Source of the DNA: Burkholderiales bacterium
Lineage (GTDB): Bacteria; Pseudomonadota; Gammaproteobacteria; Burkholderiales; Burkholderiaceae_C
Assembly (NCBI GenBank): GCA_028868305.1
Contig: JAGWUS010000011.1
Location: 1-64,000, forward strand
Length of the DNA stretch: 64,000 nt
Direction: 5' to 3'
In this document: piece by piece, positions 1 to 8,237 of the stretch
Position numbering within the stretch: the first letter of the stretch is position 1
How the letters are laid out: each line of letters starts with the position of its first letter
The notes under the pieces: model-generated
The model's input: the letters and a program-made list of their open reading frames with translations, nothing else
Databases searched by the model: none
Told to the model about the DNA's origin: nothing
Program-made: the position numbers and the translations under genes

Positions 1-2306
1 CACCGGAGCCGCCGGTCGGTGCCGCCACAGTCAACGGTCTGGCGGCCGTCCAATTGATGGTTTCGGAGCAATACGGAGCCGACACGGTGTCCGTCACCCA
101 AGGCGCCGAACGCGCTCTGCGAGATCTGCAGCGCCAGTTGGAAGCTGAGGGGGTAGAACTGCACCCACAGATCTTCCGGCCGGCTAACTTCATTGAGGTT
201 GCCACCCGCAACGTCAAGGAGTCTCTTGCGATCGGTGCGGCATTGGTCGTCGTGGTCGTAGGGGTTTTTTTGGGTAACTGGCGAACCGCGCTGATTGCCT
301 TGGCAGCCATACCTTTGTCTTTGCTCGCAGCGACGACGGTGCTGATCGAACGGGGGATAAGCCTGAACACCATGACGCTGGGCGGACTGGCGATCGCCAT
401 AGGTCTGCTTGTTGACGATGCCATCATCGTGGTGGAGAACGTTCACCGGCGGCTTGGGCAGAACATGCACGAGGTAGGTCCCCGGTCCCTGCCGCAAGTG
501 GTTCTGGAGGCCACACTGGAAGTCCGTAGCGCCGTGGTCTACGCCACGCTGGCCATAGGCCTGGTGTTCTTGCCGGTCCTGACATTGCCTGGCCTGGCGG
601 GCCGTCTGTTCACCCCTCTGGCAATCAGTTACCTGCTGGCCACCCTGGCTTCACTTGCGGTCGCAATTACCGTCACACCAGCTTTGTCCTTGGTGCTGCT
701 AACCAGGCACGCACCAGACCGACGAGCCAGTCGCTTCGTGATCAATCTCATGTCCCGTTATCAACAACTGATCACGTTGGCCGAATCCCATTGGCACGCT
801 GTGGCCGCAGGCACGGTGCTCGTCACGGCCATGGCCTTGCTGGCCTTGACTCGGTTGGGTGGGGAGTTCTTGCCCGAGCTGCGCGAAGGGCATTACATCA
901 TTCATGTGTCCATGTTGCCGGGGACTTCACTGGCGGAGTCGCTACGCGTCGGGCATGGAATCTCCGAGCGCCTGCTAAAGATTCCACAAGTCCGCTCTGT
1001 CGCTCAGCGTGCAGGACGGGCCGAGCGCGCTGACGATACCTGGGGTCCCCACTACAGTGAGGTCGATGTCGATCTGCATCCATTGGCGTCCGAAGATGAG
1101 GCTGAAGAGGCGGAGTCGGCCATCCGCTCTGCCTTGTCGCAGACGCCGGGAATTACCTTCTCGGTCAAAACGTTTCTGACCGAAAGAGTGGAAGAAACCC
1201 TTTCGGGATACACGGCTGCGGTGGCTGTCAGTGTGTTTGGCCAGGATCTGCAGGCTCTCGATCAGGATGCGCAGCGCATAGCTCAGCTGCTGGCTTCCAT
1301 CCCGGGAGCGACCGACGTTCATGTTGAGTCCCCGCCGGGTGCCCCGGAAATCGCCATAAGAGTCCGGAATGAGGCGCTAACGCGATGGGGCTTGTCCGTG
1401 GCTGACGTTCTGGACACAGCACAAACGGCGTTTCAAGGAGCCCTTGCGGGTCAAATTCAAGAAGGCAACAGAGTCTTTAATGTCAACGTCATCTTGCCTC
1501 CTGAGGCGCGCCGTGGCATAGATGACATCAAGGCCCTGCCTATACGTTTGCCTGACGGAAGCCTGCTGCGCCTGGAGCGGGTCGCGGAGGTCAGCCCCGC
1601 TGCAGGTCGATATGCCGTGCTGCGCAGTGGCGCGCGTCGTGTGCAGACCGTAACAAGCAATGTGGCCGGCAGGGATATCGCCTCGTTTGTCGCCGAGGCC
1701 AAAGAGCGCATCGCGAATGAGAGCGGGGTGTCTGCCGGCAACTATGTGGAATTTAGCGGTGCTGCCGAGGCACAGGCGCAGGCAGCACGCAAGCTGTTGG
1801 CTCATTCCGTGGTAGCGGCCATCGCGATTGCGTTGATGCTGTGGCTTGTTCTGGGTAGCCTCAAGAATGTGGGATTGGCGTTGCTGAACCTGCCATTTGC
1901 GCTTTCAGGAGGCGTCCTGGCCTTACTGATTTCTGGCGAGGCGCTGTCGCTTGGAGCTTTGGTCGGCTTTGTAACCTTGTTCGGGATCAGCCTGCGTAAT
2001 TCCGTCATGTTGATGTCCCATTATGAACATCTTGTCCAAGTAGACAAACTGCCATGGAGCTGGGATACCGCTGCTCGCGGTGCCGTTGATCGTCTGGTAC
2101 CCATCTTGATGACTGCGCTCGCAACAGCACTGGGATTGCTTCCCCTGGCTTGGGGAAGTGGTGCACCTGGTCGTGAAATAGAGGGGCCAATGGCTTTGGT
2201 AATCCTCGGAGGACTTTTCACATCGACATTGCTGAACCTGTTGCTTTTGCCCAGTCTGGCGCTGCGGTTTGGCCACTTTGCGCCCCCTAAACTTGATGGT
2301 CTTTGA
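1..2306 (+). CDS. RND-family efflux pump permease (5' truncated by the window edge)
   Basis: Inner-membrane, proton-driven RND transporter subunit. The reading frame is open from base 3, so the N-terminal part lies outside the window; about 767 of a usual 1000-1050 residues are present. Visible are the transmembrane block after the first porter domain, with the TM4 proton-relay signature GLLVDDAIIVVENVHRR (two adjacent Asp), a second periplasmic porter domain, and the C-terminal transmembrane bundle (GFVTLFGISLRNSVMLMSHYEH) ending in LALRFGHFAPPKLDGL. The C-terminal helix motif resembles the heavy-metal (CzcA/CusA) branch, while the double Asp is also common in drug exporters, so the substrate is left open. 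No adaptor or outer-membrane gene follows. An HlyD-like remnant on the other strand at 3131-3530 is a different adaptor family. Confidence 0.9.
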   Translation, partial: PEPPVGAATVNGLAAVQLMVSEQYGADTVSVTQGAERALRDLQRQLEAEGVELHPQIFRPANFIEVATRNVKESLAIGAALVVVVVGVFLGNWRTALIALAAIPLSLLAATTVLIERGISLNTMTLGGLAIAIGLLVDDAIIVVENVHRRLGQNMHEVGPRSLPQVVLEATLEVRSAVVYATLAIGLVFLPVLTLPGLAGRLFTPLAISYLLATLASLAVAITVTPALSLVLLTRHAPDRRASRFVINLMSRYQQLITLAESHWHAVAAGTVLVTAMALLALTRLGGEFLPELREGHYIIHVSMLPGTSLAESLRVGHGISERLLKIPQVRSVAQRAGRAERADDTWGPHYSEVDVDLHPLASEDEAEEAESAIRSALSQTPGITFSVKTFLTERVEETLSGYTAAVAVSVFGQDLQALDQDAQRIAQLLASIPGATDVHVESPPGAPEIAIRVRNEALTRWGLSVADVLDTAQTAFQGALAGQIQEGNRVFNVNVILPPEARRGIDDIKALPIRLPDGSLLRLERVAEVSPAAGRYAVLRSGARRVQTVTSNVAGRDIASFVAEAKERIANESGVSAGNYVEFSGAAEAQAQAARKLLAHSVVAAIAIALMLWLVLGSLKNVGLALLNLPFALSGGVLALLISGEALSLGALVGFVTLFGISLRNSVMLMSHYEHLVQVDKLPWSWDTAARGAVDRLVPILMTALATALGLLPLAWGSGAPGREIEGPMALVILGGLFTSTLLNLLLLPSLALRFGHFAPPKLDGL

Positions 2307-2389
2307 GGCAGTCAAGAGAGAAATCTTCGGAGAACTACGCTGCATTAGCTAAAGATGTGGATGCCACAATGGCTGACTGCCCCGTGGGC

Positions 2390-2410
2390 GAAACCAGACG
2401 CTCTGGTTTC
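2390..2410. terminator. Perfect 9-bp hairpin after the RND gene
   Basis: GAAACCAGA at 2390-2398 and TCTGGTTTC at 2402-2410 are perfect inverted repeats with a 3-base loop, 84 bases after the RND stop codon. There is no T-tract, so this is a stable RNA hairpin that might act as a terminator or 3' end protector, not a classical intrinsic terminator. Confidence 0.4.
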
Positions 2411-2507
2411 CGACGCGAGAGGCGGCAATCGCTGCAAAGCGGACACAGGCTTCTTCTTGATGGACGGCTACTTGGGGTCGTCCGGGGGCCGCTGGTGTAC
2501 GGCGCGC

Positions 2508-3059
2508 TCATTTATTTCCCCCCTGGTGCTGTTTGAGCTTTTTAAGTTGAAGTACTTTTTGGATGCTAAACATAACGGCCCCGAAAATGAACGCCGTAAA
2601 AATGGCGCCCCATCTCGATTGGGTGCTCCAAAGATCTAGGATTCTTTCGTTAGAAAATTGAATGTATGTTTCCTCCTTCGATTTCATGCTAACAACAACT
2701 GGAGATGGCTTAGGAAAAGCAGGCAAGAGCACTTCCTCGATTTCTACACTTTTCCCGTCAATCTTTTCTTTGAATCCACAGTCATTTCGATTGGTCCCAA
2801 GGAATGCAAAGTAAGTAAACCTGTTGCACTCCGCGACTACATCATTGACCCAGCTTCGGCTGTAGCGCCCCGTTGCCTCGCAGCATCGATATATGCCCGT
2901 CCTCGGAGGCATTCTTTGAATCTCGCTCTCTCGATCGGGGGCGACGTATTGAACAACGGCAAGCAAAATAAATAAGACGATGCTGGACGGCAGAATCGTG
3001 AAGATAAATACCTTTTTCATCGTTAGCCTATCTATTTGATGATTCTCAGTTGAAGCCAT
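2508..3059 (-). CDS. Small two-helix membrane protein of unknown function
   Basis: I do not recognise this 183-residue protein. It has an N-terminal hydrophobic helix (about residues 16-38, IFTILPSSIVLFILLAVVQ), an extracytoplasmic-looking middle of about 105 residues with four cysteines (CC, CNRF, CGFKEK), and a second hydrophobic helix near residues 150-168 followed by a basic tail (QLKKLKQHQGGNK). The start at 3059 has a good Shine-Dalgarno sequence (GAGGAG, about 5 bases upstream); an internal Met at residue 14 is an alternative. It lies alone between the RND gene and an HlyD-like pseudogene. Lower GC than the flanking core genes suggests acquired DNA. Confidence 0.6.
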   Translation of the reverse strand: MASTENHQIDRLTMKKVFIFTILPSSIVLFILLAVVQYVAPDRESEIQRMPPRTGIYRCCEATGRYSRSWVNDVVAECNRFTYFAFLGTNRNDCGFKEKIDGKSVEIEEVLLPAFPKPSPVVVSMKSKEETYIQFSNERILDLWSTQSRWGAIFTAFIFGAVMFSIQKVLQLKKLKQHQGGNK

Positions 3060-3130
3060 TTCTCTCCTCTAACTTACGACAAATTTGATCCACGCCATTG
3101 AAAGATCAGTCGATCTACGGTTGTTCACGT

Positions 3131-3530
3131 TCAACGCGCCCTCAAACTCTCACTCCCCGCGCGCTGCAACGGGCTCAACAGACACGCAAGTACCCGCCTT
3201 TTCTCCGTCTTGATCTCCGCTGTGATGTTCATACCCAGGCTTAAGGGAATGCGCTTGCCGTCGATGTCCATGTCTTTCTGACTTAACGTCAGGATGGCCG
3301 GGTAGTAGGAGCCCTTCTTTTCATAAGTCACCACGTCGGCGGTGATCACCTTCACCTGGCCTCCACCGTGCCATCAGGTGTGTAGGGGAAAGTCTCCAGC
3401 TTCACCGTGGCGGCCTGCCCAGCGTTCACGAAACCGATGTCCTGGTTGGCGATGGTTATTTAAGCTGCGACCGTGCGGCTTTCGGGCACGACGATCATCA
3501 AGGACGGGGCGCTGGTAGTCCAGCAGCACG
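3131..3530 (-). pseudogene. Remnant of an HlyD-family type I secretion adaptor
   Basis: The leftmost frame (3131-3355) encodes the C-terminus of an HlyD-type membrane fusion protein: SYYPAILTLSQKDMDIDG, then GMNITAEIKTEKRR and LLSPLQ near the end, all family hallmarks. Reading upstream in shifted frames recovers the preceding barrel segment (LMIVVPESRTVAA, then ITIANQDIGFVNAGQ, then ETFPYTPDGTVE). These pieces are separated by an in-frame TAA near 3462 and a frameshift near 3357. Only about 130 of about 400 residues remain and there is no start, so the gene is dead. No ABC exporter partner is left. Confidence 0.75.
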
Positions 3531-3552
3531 CCGTCAGCATCCAAGGCAATGG

Positions 3553-3660
3553 TCTAACACTCCTAAATTTCCCTGCTTTCAAAACTAGCAGGGTAGGGCC
3601 TGCGTGGGTCAACTTTGGATGGGAAGCACTGTCCCGGGTGGGTTGGATTTCGGCGAAATT
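3553..3660 (+). repeat. Left copy of a diverged inverted repeat bracketing the iron-uptake block
   Basis: The stretch from TAACACTCC through GCTTTCAAAA and AGGGCCT to TGGATGG recurs in inverse orientation at about 6685-6782. By eye the two copies share roughly three quarters of their bases over 70-110 bp. Together they bracket the TonB receptor, DUF4198 and PepSY genes. The family is unknown to me. It may be the ends of a decayed mobile element or a dispersed intergenic repeat. Confidence 0.55.
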
Positions 3661-3745
3661 CAACACCTGATTTCTGTAAGTCATTGATTATTAATGACTT
3701 AATTGCTAAATCCATTTTTTTGGGATACTAAATCTGCATTAATAA

Positions 3746-3769
3746 ATGCAAACGAGAATAATTTACATT
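3746..3769. promoter_or_regulatory. Possible Fur box upstream of the TonB receptor
   Basis: The sequence AATGCAAACGAGAATAATTT, followed by ACATT, in an AT-rich leader about 120 bases before the receptor start resembles the GATAAT-type repeats of Fur operators. The match to the 19-bp consensus is partial. The case rests on position and on the iron-uptake nature of the genes behind it. Confidence 0.3.
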
Positions 3770-3886
3770 AATTTATACTAAGATACATCACAGACAAATT
3801 TCTCTTCCATCAGCCAGCCAGCATCTGGACGCTTTCTTGTTCCAGGGTCAAGCCAGCCACCGTTTTTAAAACTTTCAGGTGACACC

Positions 3887-5242
3887 ATGGCTATGACCAA
3901 AAGCCGGCTCGCGCTGCTAATCGCGCTGGGCCTGCAGCAATCCCTCCATACCGCGCACGCGCAAAACGAAACGCCCGCAGCCTCAGGTGGCAGCCTGGGC
4001 GAAATCCGGATCAGCGGCAGCCGAGAAGCTGCACCCACGTACAACCCCCTGACCGCTGTCAGCGCCACCAAGATCGAGGCCCCCCTGCGCGACATTCCGC
4101 AGACGGTGAACGTGGTGCCCCAGGCCATCCTGCGCGACCAGGCCGCCCACTCCATGCAGGACGTACTCAAGACCGTCCCGGGCGTCGGCCTGTCAACGGG
4201 TGACGGCCAGCGCGACCAAGTCACGATCCGCGGCTTCACGGCCATCGCCGATCAGTTCGTTGACGGCATGCGTGACGACGCGCTGTACTTCCGCGACCTC
4301 TCCAATATCGAACAGGTCGAAGTCATCAAAGGCCCGGCCTCGGTGCTCTATGGTCGAGGTTCCTCGGGTGGCCTGATCAACCGCATCACCAAAAAACCCG
4401 GCATCGACAAGAGCGAGGTCGGCCTGCAGGTCGGCAGTTGGAACCAAGTGCGCGGCGAATTCGACCTGGCCCGCAAGGATGACGAGAGCGGCGTGGCCTT
4501 CCGCATCACGGGCGCAGCCGAGAACGCCGACAGCTACCGCAGCCAGCAGTTTCTCAAGCGCCAGGCCGTGGCGCCCTCGCTCCTGCTCAAGCTCAGCCCC
4601 GACACACGCCTGTTGATCCAGGCCGAGACGCTGACGGACCGCCGCGTGACCGACTTCGGCATCCCCGCTTACCAGGGCACACCGGTCAACGTGCCGGCCG
4701 GCACCTACTACGGCGCGGCCAACGCACGCGACGTTGACTACTCGCAATCCACCGTCACATCCACGGGCTTCACGCTCGACCACCGCATCGATGGCGCATG
4801 GTCCGCGCGCAATGCCTTCCGGCAGTACACCTACACGCTCGACCGCAACAACACCCTGGTGGGCTCGGTCAACGAAGCGGCGCAGACGGTCTCGCTGAAC
4901 CGCAGCAACGTGAAACGCAACGAAAACGGTTTTTTTAACCAGACGGAACTGACCCAGAAGACCACGCTGGCGGGCATGGCGCACCAGTTGCTCTACGGGG
5001 TGGAAGTCGGCCAACAGAACAAAGACCAGGTGTTTCGCACCCAGAACAACGTCGCCACCCTGCCCGGCTACACCACGGCTGACCTCATGGCCTATTACCG
5101 GGTCAAGAAAATCGACGTGCAGTTGAACCTGACCAATCTGTTCGACCGCTCTTACATCATCGCCGGCCATGGCAGCAACGGCAATCTGAATCTGCCCGGT
5201 GCGCCGCGTGCATGGCAGCTGACCACCCGCTATTCCTTCTGA
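3887..5242 (+). CDS. TonB-dependent siderophore receptor with a large internal barrel deletion
   Basis: Outer-membrane receptor for ferric siderophores. It has a signal peptide (MAMTKSRLALLIALG to THAHAQ-like cleavage near residue 26), a complete plug domain (residues about 60-170, with VPQAILRDQAAHSMQDVL, VTIRGF and EVIKGPASVLYGRG) and the first barrel strands. The last strands are also present: a TonB C-terminal box LTNLFDRSYI and a terminal aromatic residue (RYSF). At 451 residues it is about 250 shorter than family members (about 700-750). The break falls near residue 385, between QVFRTQNNVATL and PGYTTADLMAYY, joined in frame. The product should not form a normal 22-strand barrel. It heads an operon with the DUF4198 and PepSY genes (gap of 10 bases to the next). 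Confidence 0.85.
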   Translation: MAMTKSRLALLIALGLQQSLHTAHAQNETPAASGGSLGEIRISGSREAAPTYNPLTAVSATKIEAPLRDIPQTVNVVPQAILRDQAAHSMQDVLKTVPGVGLSTGDGQRDQVTIRGFTAIADQFVDGMRDDALYFRDLSNIEQVEVIKGPASVLYGRGSSGGLINRITKKPGIDKSEVGLQVGSWNQVRGEFDLARKDDESGVAFRITGAAENADSYRSQQFLKRQAVAPSLLLKLSPDTRLLIQAETLTDRRVTDFGIPAYQGTPVNVPAGTYYGAANARDVDYSQSTVTSTGFTLDHRIDGAWSARNAFRQYTYTLDRNNTLVGSVNEAAQTVSLNRSNVKRNENGFFNQTELTQKTTLAGMAHQLLYGVEVGQQNKDQVFRTQNNVATLPGYTTADLMAYYRVKKIDVQLNLTNLFDRSYIIAGHGSNGNLNLPGAPRAWQLTTRYSF

Positions 5243-5252
5243 GGAGACTCCC

Positions 5253-5969
5253 ATGTTTTTGAATCTGCTGTCACGCGTCGTCGCTTCCTGCCTACTGCTC
5301 ACGGCCAGCCTTGCGCAGGCCCACTACCTCTGGATCGAGCCTGCCGAGGATGGCGCGCGGCTGTTCTACGGCGAGGCCGAGGCCGCGCTGAAGGAAAGCA
5401 GCCCTGGCCGCCTCGACAGCATCCAGGGCGTGCGAGCCAACGCGCTGTCCGGGAGCGACGCGGCCACCCGCTCCGTCGAGCTGCGCCGCATGCCCGGGCA
5501 CCTTGCACTGGCCACGCCGGCCCAAGCCGCGAGCCTGCTGGTCCAGGAGGAATCGCTACCCGTGCGCGACCTCACCGCCAACGGCCTGGGGCGCACCAAG
5601 ATCAATTACTACGCACGCCACGGCGCACCGGCTGCTGGAGCGGCCACGCTGCTGCTGGACGTGCAGGGCCAAGTACCCGACTCCTTGACAGTGGTCTATC
5701 GAGGCCAACCCCTGGCACACGCCAAGCTCGAGGTGATTGCCCCCAACACCTGGGTGCAGGAACATCAGACCGACGCCCGGGGCCGTGTGCGCATCAACAC
5801 CCCCTGGCGCGGCCTGTATGTGCTGCATGTGCTGCACGTGGACAAGACCTCGGGCGAATTCGCAGGCCAGCGCTACGACAACCTGCGCCAGCACTACACC
5901 TACAGCTTTGTCCGGACGGATGGCCCCGATGCGGGCCCTGCCATCCCCCCTCAGCAAAAAATGGACTGA
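5253..5969 (+). CDS. DUF4198-family periplasmic protein
   Basis: A 238-residue exported protein of the DUF4198 type, commonly found beside TonB receptors for metals or siderophores; its molecular role is not established. It has a clear signal peptide (LLSRVVASCLLLTASLAQAH), after which the mature protein begins HYLWIEP, the usual start of this family. The C-terminal half reads as an Ig-like beta domain (VVYRGQPLAHAKLEVIAP ... TDARGRVRINTPWRGLYVLHV). The start is supported by GAGGAG 7 bases upstream. It follows the receptor by 10 bases and precedes the PepSY gene by 3, so the three genes are probably cotranscribed. Confidence 0.75.
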   Translation: MFLNLLSRVVASCLLLTASLAQAHYLWIEPAEDGARLFYGEAEAALKESSPGRLDSIQGVRANALSGSDAATRSVELRRMPGHLALATPAQAASLLVQEESLPVRDLTANGLGRTKINYYARHGAPAAGAATLLLDVQGQVPDSLTVVYRGQPLAHAKLEVIAPNTWVQEHQTDARGRVRINTPWRGLYVLHVLHVDKTSGEFAGQRYDNLRQHYTYSFVRTDGPDAGPAIPPQQKMD

Positions 5970-5972
5970 GCC

Positions 5973-6662
5973 ATGTACACCGACACATCGACGCGCGCCG
6001 AGGCTGACATGTCGGCCTCGGCGGCGCCGCACCGGCGCAGCCGTCGCGCTATCGCTCTGACTTGGCTGCGCAAAACCCACCTCTACCTCGGACTATGGGG
6101 TGCGCTGCTGGGTCTGCTCTTCGGCGCTACTGGCTTCATCATGAACCACCGCGCCATCCTGGCGATTCCGGTGCAAAAAGCCGTGCTGACGAGCGTGCAG
6201 CTCCCGCTGCCCGCGCAGCGCCCGAGTTCCGCGCAGGAACTCGCGGGCTGGTTGCAGCAGGAACTTCATTTTCAGCCCGCGCAGATCACTCAGGTCAAAT
6301 CCCAACCGACCCGTACGGTGGTCTGGGGCGACCGCGAACTCTCTCAGCCCGAGCGCTGGAACGTGAGCCTGCACAGCCCGCAGCGCGGCGTCAACGCCGA
6401 ATACTTCGTCGGCAACAGCTTTGTGCGCCTGGACCAGATCGACGCCACCGTCATCGGCACGCTGACCCGCCTGCACATGTCAGTAGGCGTCAGCGCCCTC
6501 TGGGTACTGCTGACTGACACCATCGCAGGCGCCCTTATCCTGCTCTCGATCACCGGCCTGCTGCTCTGGACTCAACTGCACACGGTGCGCACGCTGGCCG
6601 TCTGCACCAGCCTGGGTGCGCTGCTGATCGGGTTGGTGACAACCTTGGCCTCTCTTAAATGA
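5973..6662 (+). CDS. PepSY-associated transmembrane protein
   Basis: A 229-residue inner-membrane protein of the PepSY/PiuB-like class linked to siderophore uptake and ferric-siderophore reduction. Helix 1 (about residues 40-60, GLWGALLGLLFGATGFIM) follows the family motif RKTHLYLGLW. A periplasmic PepSY-like segment of about 110 residues comes next, then a helix around DTIAGALILLSITGLLLW after the RLHMSVG motif, and a final helix near the C-terminus. It is the last gene of the receptor/DUF4198/PepSY block. Residue 13 (base 6009) is an alternative start. It ends just before the inverted repeat at 6685. Confidence 0.75.
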   Translation: MYTDTSTRAEADMSASAAPHRRSRRAIALTWLRKTHLYLGLWGALLGLLFGATGFIMNHRAILAIPVQKAVLTSVQLPLPAQRPSSAQELAGWLQQELHFQPAQITQVKSQPTRTVVWGDRELSQPERWNVSLHSPQRGVNAEYFVGNSFVRLDQIDATVIGTLTRLHMSVGVSALWVLLTDTIAGALILLSITGLLLWTQLHTVRTLAVCTSLGALLIGLVTTLASLK

Positions 6663-6684
6663 TCTTTGTTGAGTCCCACGGAAA

Positions 6685-6782
6685 TTTGAAATGCTTAGGG
6701 CAATGACCTCCATCCAGCGCTAGCCCATCTAGGCCCTGCCTTGCTGGTTTTGAAAGCGGGGGAATTTTGGGAGTGATTAACG
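6685..6782 (-). repeat. Right copy of the diverged inverted repeat
   Basis: Reverse-complement partner of 3553-3660. Read on the minus strand it runs TTAATCACTCCC, then CCCGCTTTCAAAACCAGC, AGGGCCTAGATGGG and TGGATGGAGG. It lies directly after the PepSY gene, so the pair frames a unit of about 3.2 kb. A short palindrome, GACATT-G-AATGTC (6786-6798), adjoins it. Confidence 0.55.
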
Positions 6783-6938
6783 TGGCGACATTGAATGTCA
6801 TCAGACGTTGGGCACTGCGAGAACAAATGTCTACGCGAACAGCAATAGCAACATCTCACCTGGTTCGCCGCGCGACTTCGCATGTCGATGAACGTTGCAC
6901 TCTGATAACTGATTGACTAGCGAAAGCGGGCCCGATCT

Positions 6939-7415
6939 ATGAACAAGCCGGTAGATGCCATCCTGCTGACAAACATAGCGGGCCAGCTTGAGCTGGCAAA
7001 CATGCGGGTCACAGCGAATCGAGTTTTCATTCTCGAATCACTGTGTGCTGCCGAAGGAAAAGAAATGTCGGTCAACGACATCTGCCACTTCTTGTTGGAA
7101 AAAGAGGCTGGCATAGGCATGGGATCCATTTTCCGCTGCCTCTCAGTTCTGGAAAGAAGCGGGTTGCTTGTTCGTAGAAAAATCAACGCAAAAAAATACA
7201 CTTACAGAGTGCGCGATAGCGTTCTCAAGTCAATCATCGCACCAACCACTACCTCTAGCGAAACTGGGTGTCATCTTCGCCAGAGACCTCGGGACCAAGT
7301 GGTCGGTGTAACACCACAGCTGCAGGAACCAGCACGCGTTTGGGGCCATTCGCGAGATCTCCAGGCGTACAGGCCTGGCTCGCAACACAGTGAAGAAGTA
7401 CTTGCGGTCAGATGA
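6939..7415 (+). CDS. Truncated Fur-family regulator with a foreign C-terminus
   Basis: Residues 1-95 match the winged-helix DNA-binding half of Fur-type metal regulators (RVTANRVFILESLCAAEGKE, SVNDICHFLLEKE, GSIFRCLSVLERSGLLVRR). The C-terminal dimerisation domain with its His/Cys metal ligands is absent. After about residue 97 the frame runs through unrelated sequence and then out of frame through an IS21 istA remnant, so about 60 C-terminal residues are probably spurious. Typical Fur proteins are 130-160 residues with HxHxxH-like motifs, none of which is visible. It could still bind DNA poorly, but I read it as a fragment. It may once have controlled the adjacent iron-uptake genes. Confidence 0.55.
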   Translation: MNKPVDAILLTNIAGQLELANMRVTANRVFILESLCAAEGKEMSVNDICHFLLEKEAGIGMGSIFRCLSVLERSGLLVRRKINAKKYTYRVRDSVLKSIIAPTTTSSETGCHLRQRPRDQVVGVTPQLQEPARVWGHSRDLQAYRPGSQHSEEVLAVR

Positions 7416-7556
7416 GACCGAGCCCGCCTACGCAAAACGGGCCAGTCCAAGCAAGCTCGATCCTTATGCTGAGAAGTCAGCCAGCCTGGCTAGAAATCGA
7501 GCCAGCAAAATCGCGGAAGCAGCGGCGCAATCTGAAGCAGATTCACACACAATGAC
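7333..7556 (+). pseudogene. IS21-family istA transposase remnant (5' end, frameshifted)
   Basis: One frame reads HAFGAIREISRRTGLARNT, then VKKYLRSDETEPAYAKR and PSKLDPYAEK, the N-terminal helix-turn-helix region of IstA. After a frameshift near 7480 the next frame continues PAWLEIE, KSRKQRRNLKQIHTQ, also IstA-like, and then meets a stop. The rest of istA, the helper gene istB and the terminal repeats are missing. It overlaps the out-of-frame end of the Fur-like ORF, which suggests the insertion broke that gene. Bases 7557-7710 hold no feature I can name. Confidence 0.7.
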
Positions 7557-7713
7557 CGCAATAGGCTGAGTGCGGCCGGTCAGATTTTGGCGGCAATGTC
7601 GGTGGGCGCCGAAAGCTGACGCTCAAGGTTTGACTTTGCAAATTGGACGCTACTGCTGAATGGCGCTAAATCTTTAGACTAGGCTCCTTACCGCGTCAAT
7701 CTGTTTCTCATTA

Positions 7714-7755
7714 TTGACAAATACGGATAAATGCATAGTATGAGAAACACTATGC
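7714..7755 (+). promoter_or_regulatory. Promoter and palindromic operator of the XRE antitoxin gene
   Basis: A -35 box TTGACA (7714-7719) and a -10 box TAGTAT (7736-7741) are 16 bases apart. A perfect inverted repeat GCATAGT (7733-7739) / ACTATGC (7749-7755), spacer 9, covers the -10 box and the start codon at 7752. This is the layout expected for an autorepressing antitoxin, and it implies a leaderless or nearly leaderless mRNA starting at ATG 7752. Confidence 0.6.
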
Positions 7756-8237
7756 CAGCGCCACCACCACCCATCTCTGAGGCTGTCGCAGCTCGACTCG
7801 CCCTGCTGGGCGAGAAGATTCGCGCGCAGCGCAAGGCATTGAAAGTGAACGCGACTTCCGCAGCGCAGGCGGCTGGGATGTCGCGTGTCACGCTACACCG
7901 TATCGAGCGCGGTGAGCCGTCGGTGACAATTGGCGCATACCTCAATGCGCTGTCGGTGCTTGGACTGGATTTCGGGATTCTCGCGCCGGCCGCAACCGAG
8001 CGCGAGAAAGCCTACCGCAAGGGCTGGATTCCTGAACGCATCCGATTGGACGAGTACCCGCAGCTCAAGCAACTCGCTTGGCAAGTGCATGCCGATACCC
8101 TGACGCCGGCCGAGGCCTTGAGCATCTACACCCGCAACAAGCGCCACATCGACGAGCGCGCCATGGATGAGCGCGAGCGCGAGCTGGTGAAAGCACTTCA
8201 CCTAACACTGGACAATCCGGACGGACCGCATGTTTGA
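7752..8237 (+). CDS. XRE-family HTH regulator, orphan antitoxin of an AbiEii-type pair
   Basis: A 161-residue protein with an XRE/Cro helix-turn-helix in residues about 15-70 (LGEKIRAQRKALKVNATSAA, QAAGMSRVTLHRIERGEPSV). The C-terminal part ends in a charged helix (NKRHIDERAMDERERELVKA). The family sits directly upstream of nucleotidyltransferase AbiEii/AbiGii-type toxin genes, and here the next ORF begins within its last codons (base 8230) but is cut off after about 17 residues. The start at 7752 is preferred over the longer frame from 7731 because the promoter and operator overlap the upstream Met codons. It probably represses its own promoter. Confidence 0.7.
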   Translation: MPAPPPPISEAVAARLALLGEKIRAQRKALKVNATSAAQAAGMSRVTLHRIERGEPSVTIGAYLNALSVLGLDFGILAPAATEREKAYRKGWIPERIRLDEYPQLKQLAWQVHADTLTPAEALSIYTRNKRHIDERAMDERERELVKALHLTLDNPDGPHV

